Part shown: piece after piece, positions 57,886 to 64,000 of the stretch
Numbering within the stretch: the stretch's first letter is position 1
Layout of the letters: every line of letters starts with the position of its first letter
DNA from: Rhodospirillales bacterium Ga0074136
GTDB lineage: Bacteria; Pseudomonadota; Alphaproteobacteria; Acetobacterales; Acetobacteraceae
Assembly: GCA_001464375.1 (NCBI GenBank)
Contig: LNEW01000142.1
Span: 1 to 64,000 of the forward strand
Direction: 5' to 3'
DNA: 64,000 bases
Notes under the pieces: generated by a model
Told to the model about the DNA's origin: nothing
Database searches by the model: none
What the model saw: only the letters and a program-made list of their open reading frames with translations
Position numbers and translations under genes: made by a program

Positions 57886-57935
57886 AGGTGCAGGAAACAG
57901 AGTTTCCTGCCGAGGTGCAGGGGCAGAGCCCCTGC
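57886..57935 (+). repeat. Double-hairpin dispersed repeat, copy 1
   Basis: AGGTG followed by two adjacent perfect hairpins: CAGGAAAC/GTTTCCTG around AGA (57891-57909) and GCAGGGGC/GCCCCTGC around AGA (57917-57935). A near-identical copy in the same orientation lies at 58796-58844. It sits at the right edge of the AT-rich island, just before the aldolase gene end. Looks like a REP-type element. Confidence 0.8.
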
Positions 57936-57958
57936 GAGGCCTCCCCCCGAACCGCCCC

Positions 57959-58732
57959 CTACTCCGCGTAGTCCGGCTGGGTCCTGTCCAGCATCCGCTT
58001 CATCGCCGCGAAGTAGTAGTCGGAGGCGCCCATCGCCATGGTCGGGTCTTTCCAGCCGGCCTGTTCGCGCATCTTCTCCAGCACTTCGGGTGCCACGAAG
58101 CGGCGGCGCTGGCCGGTCCACATCGAGAACAGCTGCGTGCGGCAGGATCGTTCGAGGAAGTAGAGCCGGCGGTACGCCTGCGCCACGGTGTCGCCGATCA
58201 CCACCACGCCGTGGTTGGCCATCATCAGCACGACCTTGTCGCCCATCAGCGCGGCCATGCGTTCGCCTTCGGCGTGTTCGTGGGCGAAGCCGTTGTAGTC
58301 GTAGTCGTAGGCGATGCGTCCTTCGAATTGCAGGGCGCCCTGGCCGGTCATCTCCACCGTCATGTCCTCGAGCTGCGACAGCGCCGTGCAGTAGGGCATA
58401 TGGGTGTGCAGCACGCAGGCCGCGCCGGTGGCTTCGTGGATGGGGGCGTGGATGCAGATGGCGCTGCGGTCGGCGGGGCCGCGGCCTTCCACGACGGTGC
58501 CATCGAAGGCGACCTCGATGAGGTTGCTGGCGGTGACCTCGTTCCAGTGCAGGCCGAATTCATTGAGGTAGAAGCGGCCCGGGCGGCCGGGGACGAGCAG
58601 GGTGAAGTGGTTGTCGATGGCCTCGTGATAATCGTCGAGGACGGCGAGGCGGTGGGCCGCCGCGAGGTCGATGCGCGCCTGGCGGCGCTGCGCTTCGAGC
58701 ATGTCCTGCGGCGTGTTCTGGATGCTGTCCAT
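57959..58732 (-). CDS. Class II aldolase/adducin-family protein
   Basis: 257 residues. Metal-binding His residues in VLHTHMPYCTAL (His109, His111) and the later NHGVVVIGDT (His174). N-terminal RIDLAAAHRLAVLDDYHEAIDNH is typical. The family includes fuculose-phosphate aldolases, epimerases and decarboxylases acting on small hydroxy compounds; the exact reaction is unknown. GAGGA upstream supports the ATG at 58732. The gene is bracketed by two direct copies of a double-hairpin repeat and lies inside the purL-purQ insertion. Confidence 0.88.
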   Translation of the reverse strand: MDSIQNTPQDMLEAQRRQARIDLAAAHRLAVLDDYHEAIDNHFTLLVPGRPGRFYLNEFGLHWNEVTASNLIEVAFDGTVVEGRGPADRSAICIHAPIHEATGAACVLHTHMPYCTALSQLEDMTVEMTGQGALQFEGRIAYDYDYNGFAHEHAEGERMAALMGDKVVLMMANHGVVVIGDTVAQAYRRLYFLERSCRTQLFSMWTGQRRRFVAPEVLEKMREQAGWKDPTMAMGASDYYFAAMKRMLDRTQPDYAE

Positions 58733-58795
58733 GGTCCGTCCTCATGCAATGCCGGGACATGGTGCCATCGAAGTCGCGCCAGCCCAACAGCCCGA

Positions 58796-58844
58796 AGGTG
58801 CAGGAAACTGAGTTTCCTGCCGGGGTGCAGGGGCAGAGCCCCTG
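58796..58844 (+). repeat. Double-hairpin dispersed repeat, copy 2
   Basis: AGGTG then CAGGAAAC/GTTTCCTG around TGA (58801-58819) and GCAGGGGC/GCCCCTG(T) around AGA (58827-58844). It differs from copy 1 at only a few positions. Same orientation, about 910 bases away, on the other side of the aldolase gene. Its right end abuts a remnant of a transporter gene. Confidence 0.8.
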
Positions 58845-58936
58845 TCCGACAGCCAGCCCGACCAGACCGTGCCCATGGAGTTGAACACCGCCATCATCGC
58901 CAGGAAGGATGCGTGCGCCCGCAACCTCCTGCGCTG
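58844..58936 (-). pseudogene. Remnant of an MFS transporter gene
   Basis: On the reverse strand about 25 codons read AHASFLAMMAVFNSMGTVWS then GWLSD. This resembles a transmembrane segment plus the start of the GWLSDR loop in the second half of major facilitator transporters. Reading continues directly into the repeat (copy 2), where similarity stops. No start, no further transporter sequence nearby. The match is by pattern recognition and short, so confidence is moderate. Confidence 0.45.
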
Positions 58937-58972
58937 CGGATCGTTCTCCCTCTGACAACGGAGAGTTTCGCC

Positions 58973-59516
58973 ATGCGCGCCATCTCACGCACCCTGGGCA
59001 CGGCCCTCATCCTCGCCGTCACCGCTGCCGCGCCCGCCCTGGCGCAGGCGCCCGCGCCGCTGTCCTTCGTGCAGCCGCTGACGGCCCCGGCCACCAGCGC
59101 GGTGCAGGAAAGGCTGCGCGAGGCCGGCGTCTATACCGGCGCGCCGGATGGCGTCTGGGGGCCGGAGAGCCAGGCGGCGCTCGACCGCTTCCAGCAGGCG
59201 CGGGGGCTTGGCGACGGCGCAGGCGCTGGGCGTGAGCATGCCGCGGCTGCTGCCGTCGGCGATGGTGGAACCCCAGGCCGCGGCGCCGGTCGCGGCCGGG
59301 CCGCTCAGCCCGCGCGCGGTGCGCAATGTGCAGATGCGCCTGCGGGCGCTGGGCTTCTACCAGTCGCAGGCCGATGGGGTGTGGGGTTCGGGCACGCAGA
59401 CGGCGCTGGAGCGTTTTCAGCGCGGCCGTGGCCTGGAGGCGAGCGGCCAGATCAACCCCGCCACCGCGCAGGCGCTGGGGCTGAACCCGAGCAACCTGGA
59501 AGCGCCGCGGCGCTAG
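58973..59516 (+). pseudogene. Exported peptidoglycan-binding protein, frameshifted
   Basis: Starts with a Sec signal (MRAISRTLGTALILAVTAAA, cleavage after ALA) and a first PG_binding_1 repeat: VQERLREAGVYTGAPDGVWG then ESQAALDRFQQARGL. Near 59209-59215 the frame shifts and the next frame continues TAQALGVSMPRLLPS, then a complete second repeat (MRLRALGFYQSQADGVWGSG then TQTALERFQRGRGL) and ends SNLEAPRR. Residues equivalent to the second repeat's EASGQINPA are missing after the first, so a short deletion (length 2 modulo 3) occurred. GGAGAG precedes the start. Real or sequence error is open. Confidence 0.75.
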
Positions 59517-59523
59517 CCGGGGC

Positions 59524-59544
59524 GCGCGAGCGGCCGGCTCGCGC
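59524..59544. terminator. Hairpin after the peptidoglycan-binding gene
   Basis: GCGCGAGC (59524-59531) pairs with GCTCGCGC (59537-59544) around a 5-base loop, a few bases after the stop at 59516 and before the convergent purQ end at 59612. No T-tract. Confidence 0.35.
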
Positions 59545-59611
59545 ACGGCAAGCGTTGGCGGGCGGGTGGCCCGCTGGCGCCGGTCGCGGGGCAGGGTCGG
59601 CCGGGTGCCGT

Positions 59612-60307
59612 TCAGGCGGTGGCGAGGGTCTCGGCCAGGCTTTCGAACATCGGCAGGCCGTCGGTGCCGCCCATCAGGTCGTCCACCAGGTCCTCCGGGT
59701 GCGGCATCAGGCCGCAGATGCGCAGGTTGGGGGAGAGGATGCCGGCGATGTTGCGCGCCGACCCGTTGCGGTTGGCGGCGTCGGTTGCCTCGCCACGGTC
59801 GTCCACGTAGCGGAAGGCGACCAGGCCTTCGCCTTCGAGGCGGTCGAGCGTCGCGTCATCGGCGAAGTAGTTGCCGTCGCCATGGGCCATCGGTGCGCGG
59901 AAGGTGGCGCCCTTCTGCCAGCGCGACGTGAAGGCGGTGCCGGCGCGTTCGACGCGCATCCGGCAGTCCATCGACAGGAAGCGCAGCGTGGCGTTGCGCA
60001 GCAGGCCACCGGGCAGCAGGCCGGCCTCGATCAGGATCTGGAAGCCGTTGCAGACGCCCAGGATGTGGCCGCCGCGCGCCGCGAAGTCGCGTACCTCGCG
60101 CATGATGGGGGATTGGGCCGCCATCGCGCCGCAGCGCAGGTAGTCGCCGTAGGAGAAGCCGCCGGGCAGCACGACGAGGTCGAGGCCGGCGGGCAGCGTG
60201 TCGCGGTGGAACAGCATGGCGGGGTCGCGGCCGGTCGCGCGCTTCAGCGCGGTGCGCATGTCGCGTTCTCGGTTGGTGCCGGGGAAGGTGATGATGGCGG
60301 CCTTCAT
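59612..60307 (-). CDS. purQ: Phosphoribosylformylglycinamidine synthase, glutaminase subunit
   Basis: 231 residues, class I glutamine amidotransferase. Nucleophile Cys86 in [27 protein letters not shown] earlier, and the catalytic His and Glu in LMPHPEDLV near the C-terminus. It supplies ammonia to PurL with PurS as bridge. Intact. It lies downstream of purS with a small membrane protein gene in between, and purL no longer follows directly. Confidence 0.97.
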   Translation of the reverse strand: MKAAIITFPGTNRERDMRTALKRATGRDPAMLFHRDTLPAGLDLVVLPGGFSYGDYLRCGAMAAQSPIMREVRDFAARGGHILGVCNGFQILIEAGLLPGGLLRNATLRFLSMDCRMRVERAGTAFTSRWQKGATFRAPMAHGDGNYFADDATLDRLEGEGLVAFRYVDDRGEATDAANRNGSARNIAGILSPNLRICGLMPHPEDLVDDLMGGTDGLPMFESLAETLATA

Positions 60308-60332
60308 CGGGTGTTCCTATGCATGCCTGCGG

Positions 60333-60563
60333 TCAGCCGCCATTGGCGATGCGCAGCCAGTTGAGCCCGCCGAGCAGCAGCGTGGTCGCGACCGCGGCGA
60401 TGGCGGCGGCGGTGACCCAGCGGTTCAGCGTGCGCTTGCCGCGCTCGACGATGTTGATGCGCGGGCGTGGCTGGGTGGCGGCGATGCGGTCGTCGCGCCA
60501 GCGCAGGCCGATCGAGACCAGCACGGTCAGCACCACCATGGCGAGGAGGCTCGCCTTGACCAT
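60333..60563 (-). CDS. Two-helix small membrane protein between purS and purQ
   Basis: 76 residues: helix 1 KASLLAMVVLTVLVSIGL, a basic loop with RWRDDRIAATQPRPRINIVERGKR, helix 2 VTAAAIAAVATTLLLGGL. The topology resembles the small twin-transmembrane proteins seen in other proteobacteria, but no family is certain. Its ATG follows the purS stop by one base, and purQ starts 25 bases after its end, so it is cotranscribed with purine synthesis genes. The role is unknown. Confidence 0.7.
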   Translation of the reverse strand: MVKASLLAMVVLTVLVSIGLRWRDDRIAATQPRPRINIVERGKRTLNRWVTAAAIAAVATTLLLGGLNWLRIANGG

Positions 60564-60564
60564 G

Positions 60565-60804
60565 TCAGGCGATCTCGACCCGGAAGGATTCGATCACGGT
60601 GTTGGCCAGCAGGCGGCGGGCCATGTCCTCGGCGGCGGCGCGGGCGGCGGCGGGGTCGGTCTCGGCGAGGTCGAGTTCGATGACCTTGCCCGCGCGGACG
60701 TCCTGCACGCCGGCGAAGCCGAGGCCTTCGAGCGCCTGGGAGATGGCCTTGCCCTGGGGGTCGAGGACGCCCGCCTTGGGCATCACATAGACGCGCGCCT
60801 TCAT
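60565..60804 (-). CDS. purS: Phosphoribosylformylglycinamidine synthase subunit PurS
   Basis: 79 residues with the family pattern [41 protein letters not shown] and [17 protein letters not shown]. It bridges PurL and PurQ in the FGAM synthetase complex. The start overlaps the purC stop (ATGA), and the tiny membrane gene follows after one base. Confidence 0.96.
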   Translation of the reverse strand: MKARVYVMPKAGVLDPQGKAISQALEGLGFAGVQDVRAGKVIELDLAETDPAAARAAAEDMARRLLANTVIESFRVEIA

Positions 60805-61565
60805 TGCATCACCTCGGGGCCGGACATGTCGCGCGGGCCGGCCTCGGGCAGGATGCCGAGGCGGCGGGCGACTTCCTGGTAGCCTTCCTCGACCTTGCCG
60901 AGGTCGCGGCGGAAGCGGTCCTTGTCCATCTTCTCGCCGGTCTTGGCATCCCACAGGCGGCAATTGTCGGGGGAGATTTCATCCGCGAGGACGATGCGCA
61001 TCTCCTCGTTCTCCCACAGCCGGCCGAATTCCAGCTTGAAGTCGACCAGCGTGATGCCGACGCCGAGGAACAGCCCGGTCAGGAAGTCGTTCACCCGCAG
61101 CGTGAGGGCGACCATGTCGTCGAGGTCCTGCGTGGCGGCCCATCCGAAGCAGGTGATGTGTTCTTCCGCGACCATCGGGTCGTTCAGCTGGTCGTTCTTG
61201 TAGTAGTATTCGATGATCGACCGCGGCAGGCGCTGGCCCTCGGTGATGCCGAGGCGCGTGGCGAGCGAGCCAGCCGCCACATTGCGCACGACGACTTCGA
61301 GCGGGATGATCTCGACCTCGCGAATCAGCTGCTCGCGCATGTTCAGCCGGCGGATGAAGTGGGTCGGGATGCCGATCTCGGTCAGCCGCGTCATCAGGTA
61401 TTCGCTGATGCGGTTGTTCAGCACGCCCTTGCCGGTGATGGTGCCCTTCTTGGCGCCATTGCCCGCGGTGGCGTCGTCCTTGAAATACTGAACAAGGGTG
61501 CCGGGCTCCGGACCCTCGAAGAGGATCTTGGCCTTGCCTTCATAGAGTTGTCGGCGACGCGCCAT
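60801..61565 (-). CDS. purC: Phosphoribosylaminoimidazole-succinocarboxamide synthase
   Basis: 254 residues, the normal short form. [20 protein letters not shown] start, [27 protein letters not shown] and [14 protein letters not shown] are the SAICAR synthetase signatures for ATP and CAIR binding. The ATG at 61565 has AAGGAA upstream; a longer open frame upstream is not family-like. The stop overlaps purS. It ligates aspartate to CAIR in the cytoplasm. Confidence 0.97.
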   Translation of the reverse strand: MARRRQLYEGKAKILFEGPEPGTLVQYFKDDATAGNGAKKGTITGKGVLNNRISEYLMTRLTEIGIPTHFIRRLNMREQLIREVEIIPLEVVVRNVAAGSLATRLGITEGQRLPRSIIEYYYKNDQLNDPMVAEEHITCFGWAATQDLDDMVALTLRVNDFLTGLFLGVGITLVDFKLEFGRLWENEEMRIVLADEISPDNCRLWDAKTGEKMDKDRFRRDLGKVEEGYQEVARRLGILPEAGPRDMSGPEVMQ

Positions 61566-61683
61566 GGCGAAGAAGTTCCTTGTCGCCGCCCGGCCAAGGG
61601 GCCGAGCGGAATCCCGGCGGGGTATAGCAACTGCGTCGGGGGGTGACCATGACGGACCCGCCGATGGCTGGGCTGCGCCGGCG

Positions 61684-62436
61684 TCAGGCCACCGGGGCGG
61701 GCAGCGGAAGCGGCGCGAAGGCGCCGGGGGCCGGTCGGGCGGGGCAGAAGCGCCAGGTCGCCCGGCCCTGGTCGCCAAGCGCGATCAGGCTTGAACAGAC
61801 CGTGCCGAAGCCCGCCGTCGGGGCGATGTTCAGCATCGCTGCGGGGCCCTCCACCGCATCGGGCGTGTCGTCGGACAGCAGCAGCTCCCAGCCGCGCCAA
61901 TCCTGCGCCGTCGGGTCGGGGGGCGCGGCGGCCCGGAAACGCGGCAGGTGGCGGCGGATGCGGGGGCTGTCAGGGTCGTTCGGGTCGTGCGCCGTGACCA
62001 TGGTGATGCCGCCGGCCAGGGCCGCGACCTCGACCGCGCCGGCGCCAAGGCTGCGAAGAAAGAAGGCATCCCGCGAATCGGCGACGACCATGTTGAAGGG
62101 CCGCCAGTCCTCGGCGGGCAGGGCCGCGAGGCGGCGCACGGCGGCGGCTGCATCCACCTCGGATGCCGCCAACAGCGGCAGATCGCCGCGCGATCGCTTT
62201 CCCGGGGTCGGGCCGAGGCTGCCCGGGCGGTTCAGCACCGCGGCCACAACGCCCGCCGGGCCCAGTGCCATCCAGGTGCCCCCGGCGCTGCGGTCCCGCC
62301 CGCCCATCACGCCGGGCCGGTCGTCCCACCAGCAGGCCGGCGGATCCCACCCGCGGTCGAGGCGCTCGTCCCGGTTGGCCGCCAGGATGAGCGGCCAGGC
62401 ATGACCCGGGCGACGCAGAAGGACGACGGTGCACAT
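61684..62436 (-). CDS. NRDE-family protein
   Basis: 250 residues. Begins [20 protein letters not shown] followed by NRDE, the motif naming the family (also called TANGO2-like), then [19 protein letters not shown]. Cys2 would be N-terminal after Met removal, as in Ntn-type hydrolases, which is suggestive but unproven. The family has been linked to haem or lipid handling in eukaryotes; the bacterial role is unclear. It lies between purB and purC in the same direction, with an unrelated small exported gene upstream. Confidence 0.85.
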   Translation of the reverse strand: MCTVVLLRRPGHAWPLILAANRDERLDRGWDPPACWWDDRPGVMGGRDRSAGGTWMALGPAGVVAAVLNRPGSLGPTPGKRSRGDLPLLAASEVDAAAAVRRLAALPAEDWRPFNMVVADSRDAFFLRSLGAGAVEVAALAGGITMVTAHDPNDPDSPRIRRHLPRFRAAAPPDPTAQDWRGWELLLSDDTPDAVEGPAAMLNIAPTAGFGTVCSSLIALGDQGRATWRFCPARPAPGAFAPLPLPAPVA

Positions 62437-62485
62437 CCGGCGCAGGCTGGGTCGCGCCGCGTCGCGGCGCAACCCATTGCCACGG

Positions 62486-62785
62486 CTAGAACCTGAAGTT
62501 GAGGGACACCCCAGGCGGGCCGTAATAGACCGGCGGCGGCGCGTAGTAGACCGGCGGCGGCGGGGCGTAATAATAGGCGCGCGGCGGCGGCGCGTAATAC
62601 ATCCGCGGAGGTGGGGCGTAGTAGTGGCGGGGCGGCGGTGCGTAGTAGGCGCGCGGCGGCGGGCCCCAGCCGCGGCCCGGGTGGCCGCGGCGGTAGCCAT
62701 CGCCGGCCGTGGCCACTGATGGCACCGCCAGCGCACCAAGTGCCAGCAGGGCGGCAAAAAGCCCCACAGTGCGGAGCGATTGCAT
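62486..62785 (-). CDS. Exported Tyr/Pro-repeat protein
   Basis: 99 residues. A Sec signal (QSLRTVGLFAALLALGALA, cleavage near ATA) is followed by a short Arg/Gly part and about six copies of a YYAPPP-type unit (variants PRH, PRM, PRA, PVYYG), ending VSLNFRF. Such Tyr/Pro repeats occur in surface or cross-linked envelope proteins, but I know no function. AGGAGG nine bases before the ATG at 62785 fixes the start; the codon at 62806 is an alternative. It sits between purB and the NRDE gene. Confidence 0.75.
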   Translation of the reverse strand: MQSLRTVGLFAALLALGALAVPSVATAGDGYRRGHPGRGWGPPPRAYYAPPPRHYYAPPPRMYYAPPPRAYYYAPPPPVYYAPPPVYYGPPGVSLNFRF

Positions 62786-62870
62786 GATCGCGGTCCTCCT
62801 AGACATAACGCACACATTAACCACGCCGTGCGGCCGAATCGCGGCGGTCGTGCCCCACGACCGCCATCTG

Positions 62871-64000
62871 TCAGCCCGAGCCGAAAACCCGCGCGAACAC
62901 GGTATCGACATGGCTGAAGTCCCGCCGGGGATCCATCGCCGCGTCTATCGCGGCCGGGGACAGTCGGGCGCCGACCTCCCCATCCGCCAGCAGATTGGCG
63001 CGGAAGTCGCGCCCCCCCGCGGTGCCCAGCGCTTCCCAGGTCGCCATCGCGGCGCGCTGCACGGCGGCATAGGCGTCCTCGCGGCTCATGCCGGCCTGCG
63101 TGAGCGCCAGCAGCACCTTCTGGCTGTGCACCACGCCGCCCAGCGCATCCAGGTTCGCCTGCATGCGCACCGGGTAGATCGTGAGCTTCTCCATCATCCC
63201 GGCCAGGCGCATCAGGGCGAAATCGAGAGCGATGGTGGCGTCCGGGGCGATCACCCGTTCCACGCTGGAATGGCTGATGTCGCGTTCGTGCCACAGCGCG
63301 ACGTTCTCGAGCGCCGGCGTCACATACCCGCGCACCAGGCGCGCCAGGCCCGTGAGGTTCTCGCTCAGCACGGGGTTGCGCTTGTGCGGCATGGCGGAGG
63401 ACCCCTTCTGGCCGGGGTGGAAGAATTCCTCGGCCTCGCGCACTTCGCTGCGCTGGAGGTGCCGCACTTCCGTCGCGAGCCGCTCGATCGCGCTCGCCAC
63501 CAGCGCCAGTGCACAGAAGAATGCCGCATGGCGATCGCGCGGGATCACCTGCGTACTGACCGGTTCCACCGCCAGGCCCAGGCGTTCCGCCACGAAGGCC
63601 TCGACCCGCGGATCGACACTGGCGAAGGTGCCGACGGGGCCGGAGATTGCGCAGGTCGCGACCTCGGCGCGCGCGGCGACCAGGCGCGCGCGGCCACGCG
63701 CGAACTCGGCGTAATGGCCGGCGAGCTTGAGGCCGAAGGTGGTGGGCTCGGCGTGGATACCGTGGCTGCGCCCGACCGTCGGCGTCATGCGGTGTTCCAT
63801 CGCGCGCGCCTTCAGCGCCGCGAGCAGCGCATCCAGGTCCGCGATCAGCAGGTCCGCCGCGCGCGTCAACTGCACCGCGAGGCAGGTGTCGAGTACGTCG
63901 GAACTGGTCATGCCCTGGTGCATGAAGCGCGCCTCGGCGCCGATCCCCTCGCCCATCCAGGTGAGGAACGCGATGACGTCGTGGCGCGTCACGCGCTCGA
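62871..64000 (-). CDS. purB: Adenylosuccinate lyase (N-terminus beyond window)
   Basis: The C-terminal 376 or so residues are in the window. Seen: FMHQGMTSSDVLDTC, TVGRSHGIHAEPTTFGLKLAG, the signature GSSAMPHKRNPVLSENLTG carrying the flexible catalytic loop Ser, and the HERDISHSSVERV block. It cleaves SAICAR and adenylosuccinate in purine synthesis. The first codon lies beyond position 64000. Intact where visible; its neighbour in the reading direction is the Tyr/Pro-repeat gene, then purC. Confidence 0.96.
   Translation of the reverse strand, partial: ERVTRHDVIAFLTWMGEGIGAEARFMHQGMTSSDVLDTCLAVQLTRAADLLIADLDALLAALKARAMEHRMTPTVGRSHGIHAEPTTFGLKLAGHYAEFARGRARLVAARAEVATCAISGPVGTFASVDPRVEAFVAERLGLAVEPVSTQVIPRDRHAAFFCALALVASAIERLATEVRHLQRSEVREAEEFFHPGQKGSSAMPHKRNPVLSENLTGLARLVRGYVTPALENVALWHERDISHSSVERVIAPDATIALDFALMRLAGMMEKLTIYPVRMQANLDALGGVVHSQKVLLALTQAGMSREDAYAAVQRAAMATWEALGTAGGRDFRANLLADGEVGARLSPAAIDAAMDPRRDFSHVDTVFARVFGSG

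Noticed and set aside
62486-62720. CRISPR-like repetition
   Set aside because: The repeated units encode the in-frame Tyr/Pro repeat of a protein with a signal peptide; there are no regular spacers.

Overview
The window is one stretch of a high-GC chromosome (roughly 70% GC by eye) from an alphaproteobacterium. The best guess is the Acetobacteraceae, near Roseomonas. This rests on the recognisable proteins, the purS-purQ-purL arrangement, class II DAHP synthase, bolA-grxD, many GTG/TTG starts and many ATGA/GTGA gene overlaps. The genus is inferred, not proven.

Layout. 1-2,573: a leftward catabolic operon (acyl-CoA dehydrogenase, HAD phosphatase, CoA-transferase cut by the window edge). 2,716-6,240: small secreted protein, D-2-hydroxyacid dehydrogenase, M20 peptidase, secreted EF-hand protein. 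6,480-6,554: tRNA-Val(CAC) with a strong promoter. 6,645-11,710: DUF3108 protein, gph, then glmU-glmS for UDP-GlcNAc supply. 11,714-16,805: fumarylacetoacetase, cyclase and TctC binding protein on the minus strand, divergent from semialdehyde dehydrogenase and a MaoC protein. 17,314-23,838: glutathione reductase, MFS transporter, serine hydrolase, class II DAHP synthase, nicotinate phosphoribosyltransferase. 24,137-31,630: NAD synthetase (disrupted), two paralogous small genes, gltX, cysS, DUF305, trmJ, rpsD. 31,870-44,080: thiol dioxygenase, transporter, FAD oxidoreductase, two unknown genes, sulfate activation (cysD, cysNC, cysQ), SDR, GNAT and a four-repeat secreted PPC-like protein. 44,107-52,300: lipocalin, deacetylase, cydDC, radical SAM, OmpA-like lipoprotein, recQ. 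52,372-64,000: grxD-bolA-purL and purQ-purS-purC-purB on the minus strand, separated by about 4.4 kb of accessory DNA.

Most striking region. Between purL (ends 55,177) and purQ (starts 59,612) lies an insertion-like segment. It holds a transposase-related protein, a clearly AT-rich island with an OLD-family ATPase/TOPRIM nuclease gene carrying one in-frame TGA, and two direct copies of a double-hairpin repeat bracketing a class II aldolase gene. It also holds a remnant of an MFS transporter gene that stops at one repeat, and a frameshifted peptidoglycan-binding gene.

Second theme. Three otherwise conserved genes (nadE, cysNC and the peptidoglycan-binding gene) carry short internal deletions. 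Two of the junctions are perfect small palindromes, as if the loop between inverted repeats had been lost. This is either a sequencing or assembly artefact or a real hairpin-deletion process. It decides whether NAD synthetase and sulfate activation are functional here.

Regulation visible in the sequence: near-consensus sigma-70 promoters precede tRNA-Val, rpsD, gabD and gor. Several genes have a -10 box so close to the start codon that leaderless mRNAs are likely. rpsD has a 130-140 nt leader with a hairpin next to its start and a possible proline-ended leader peptide.
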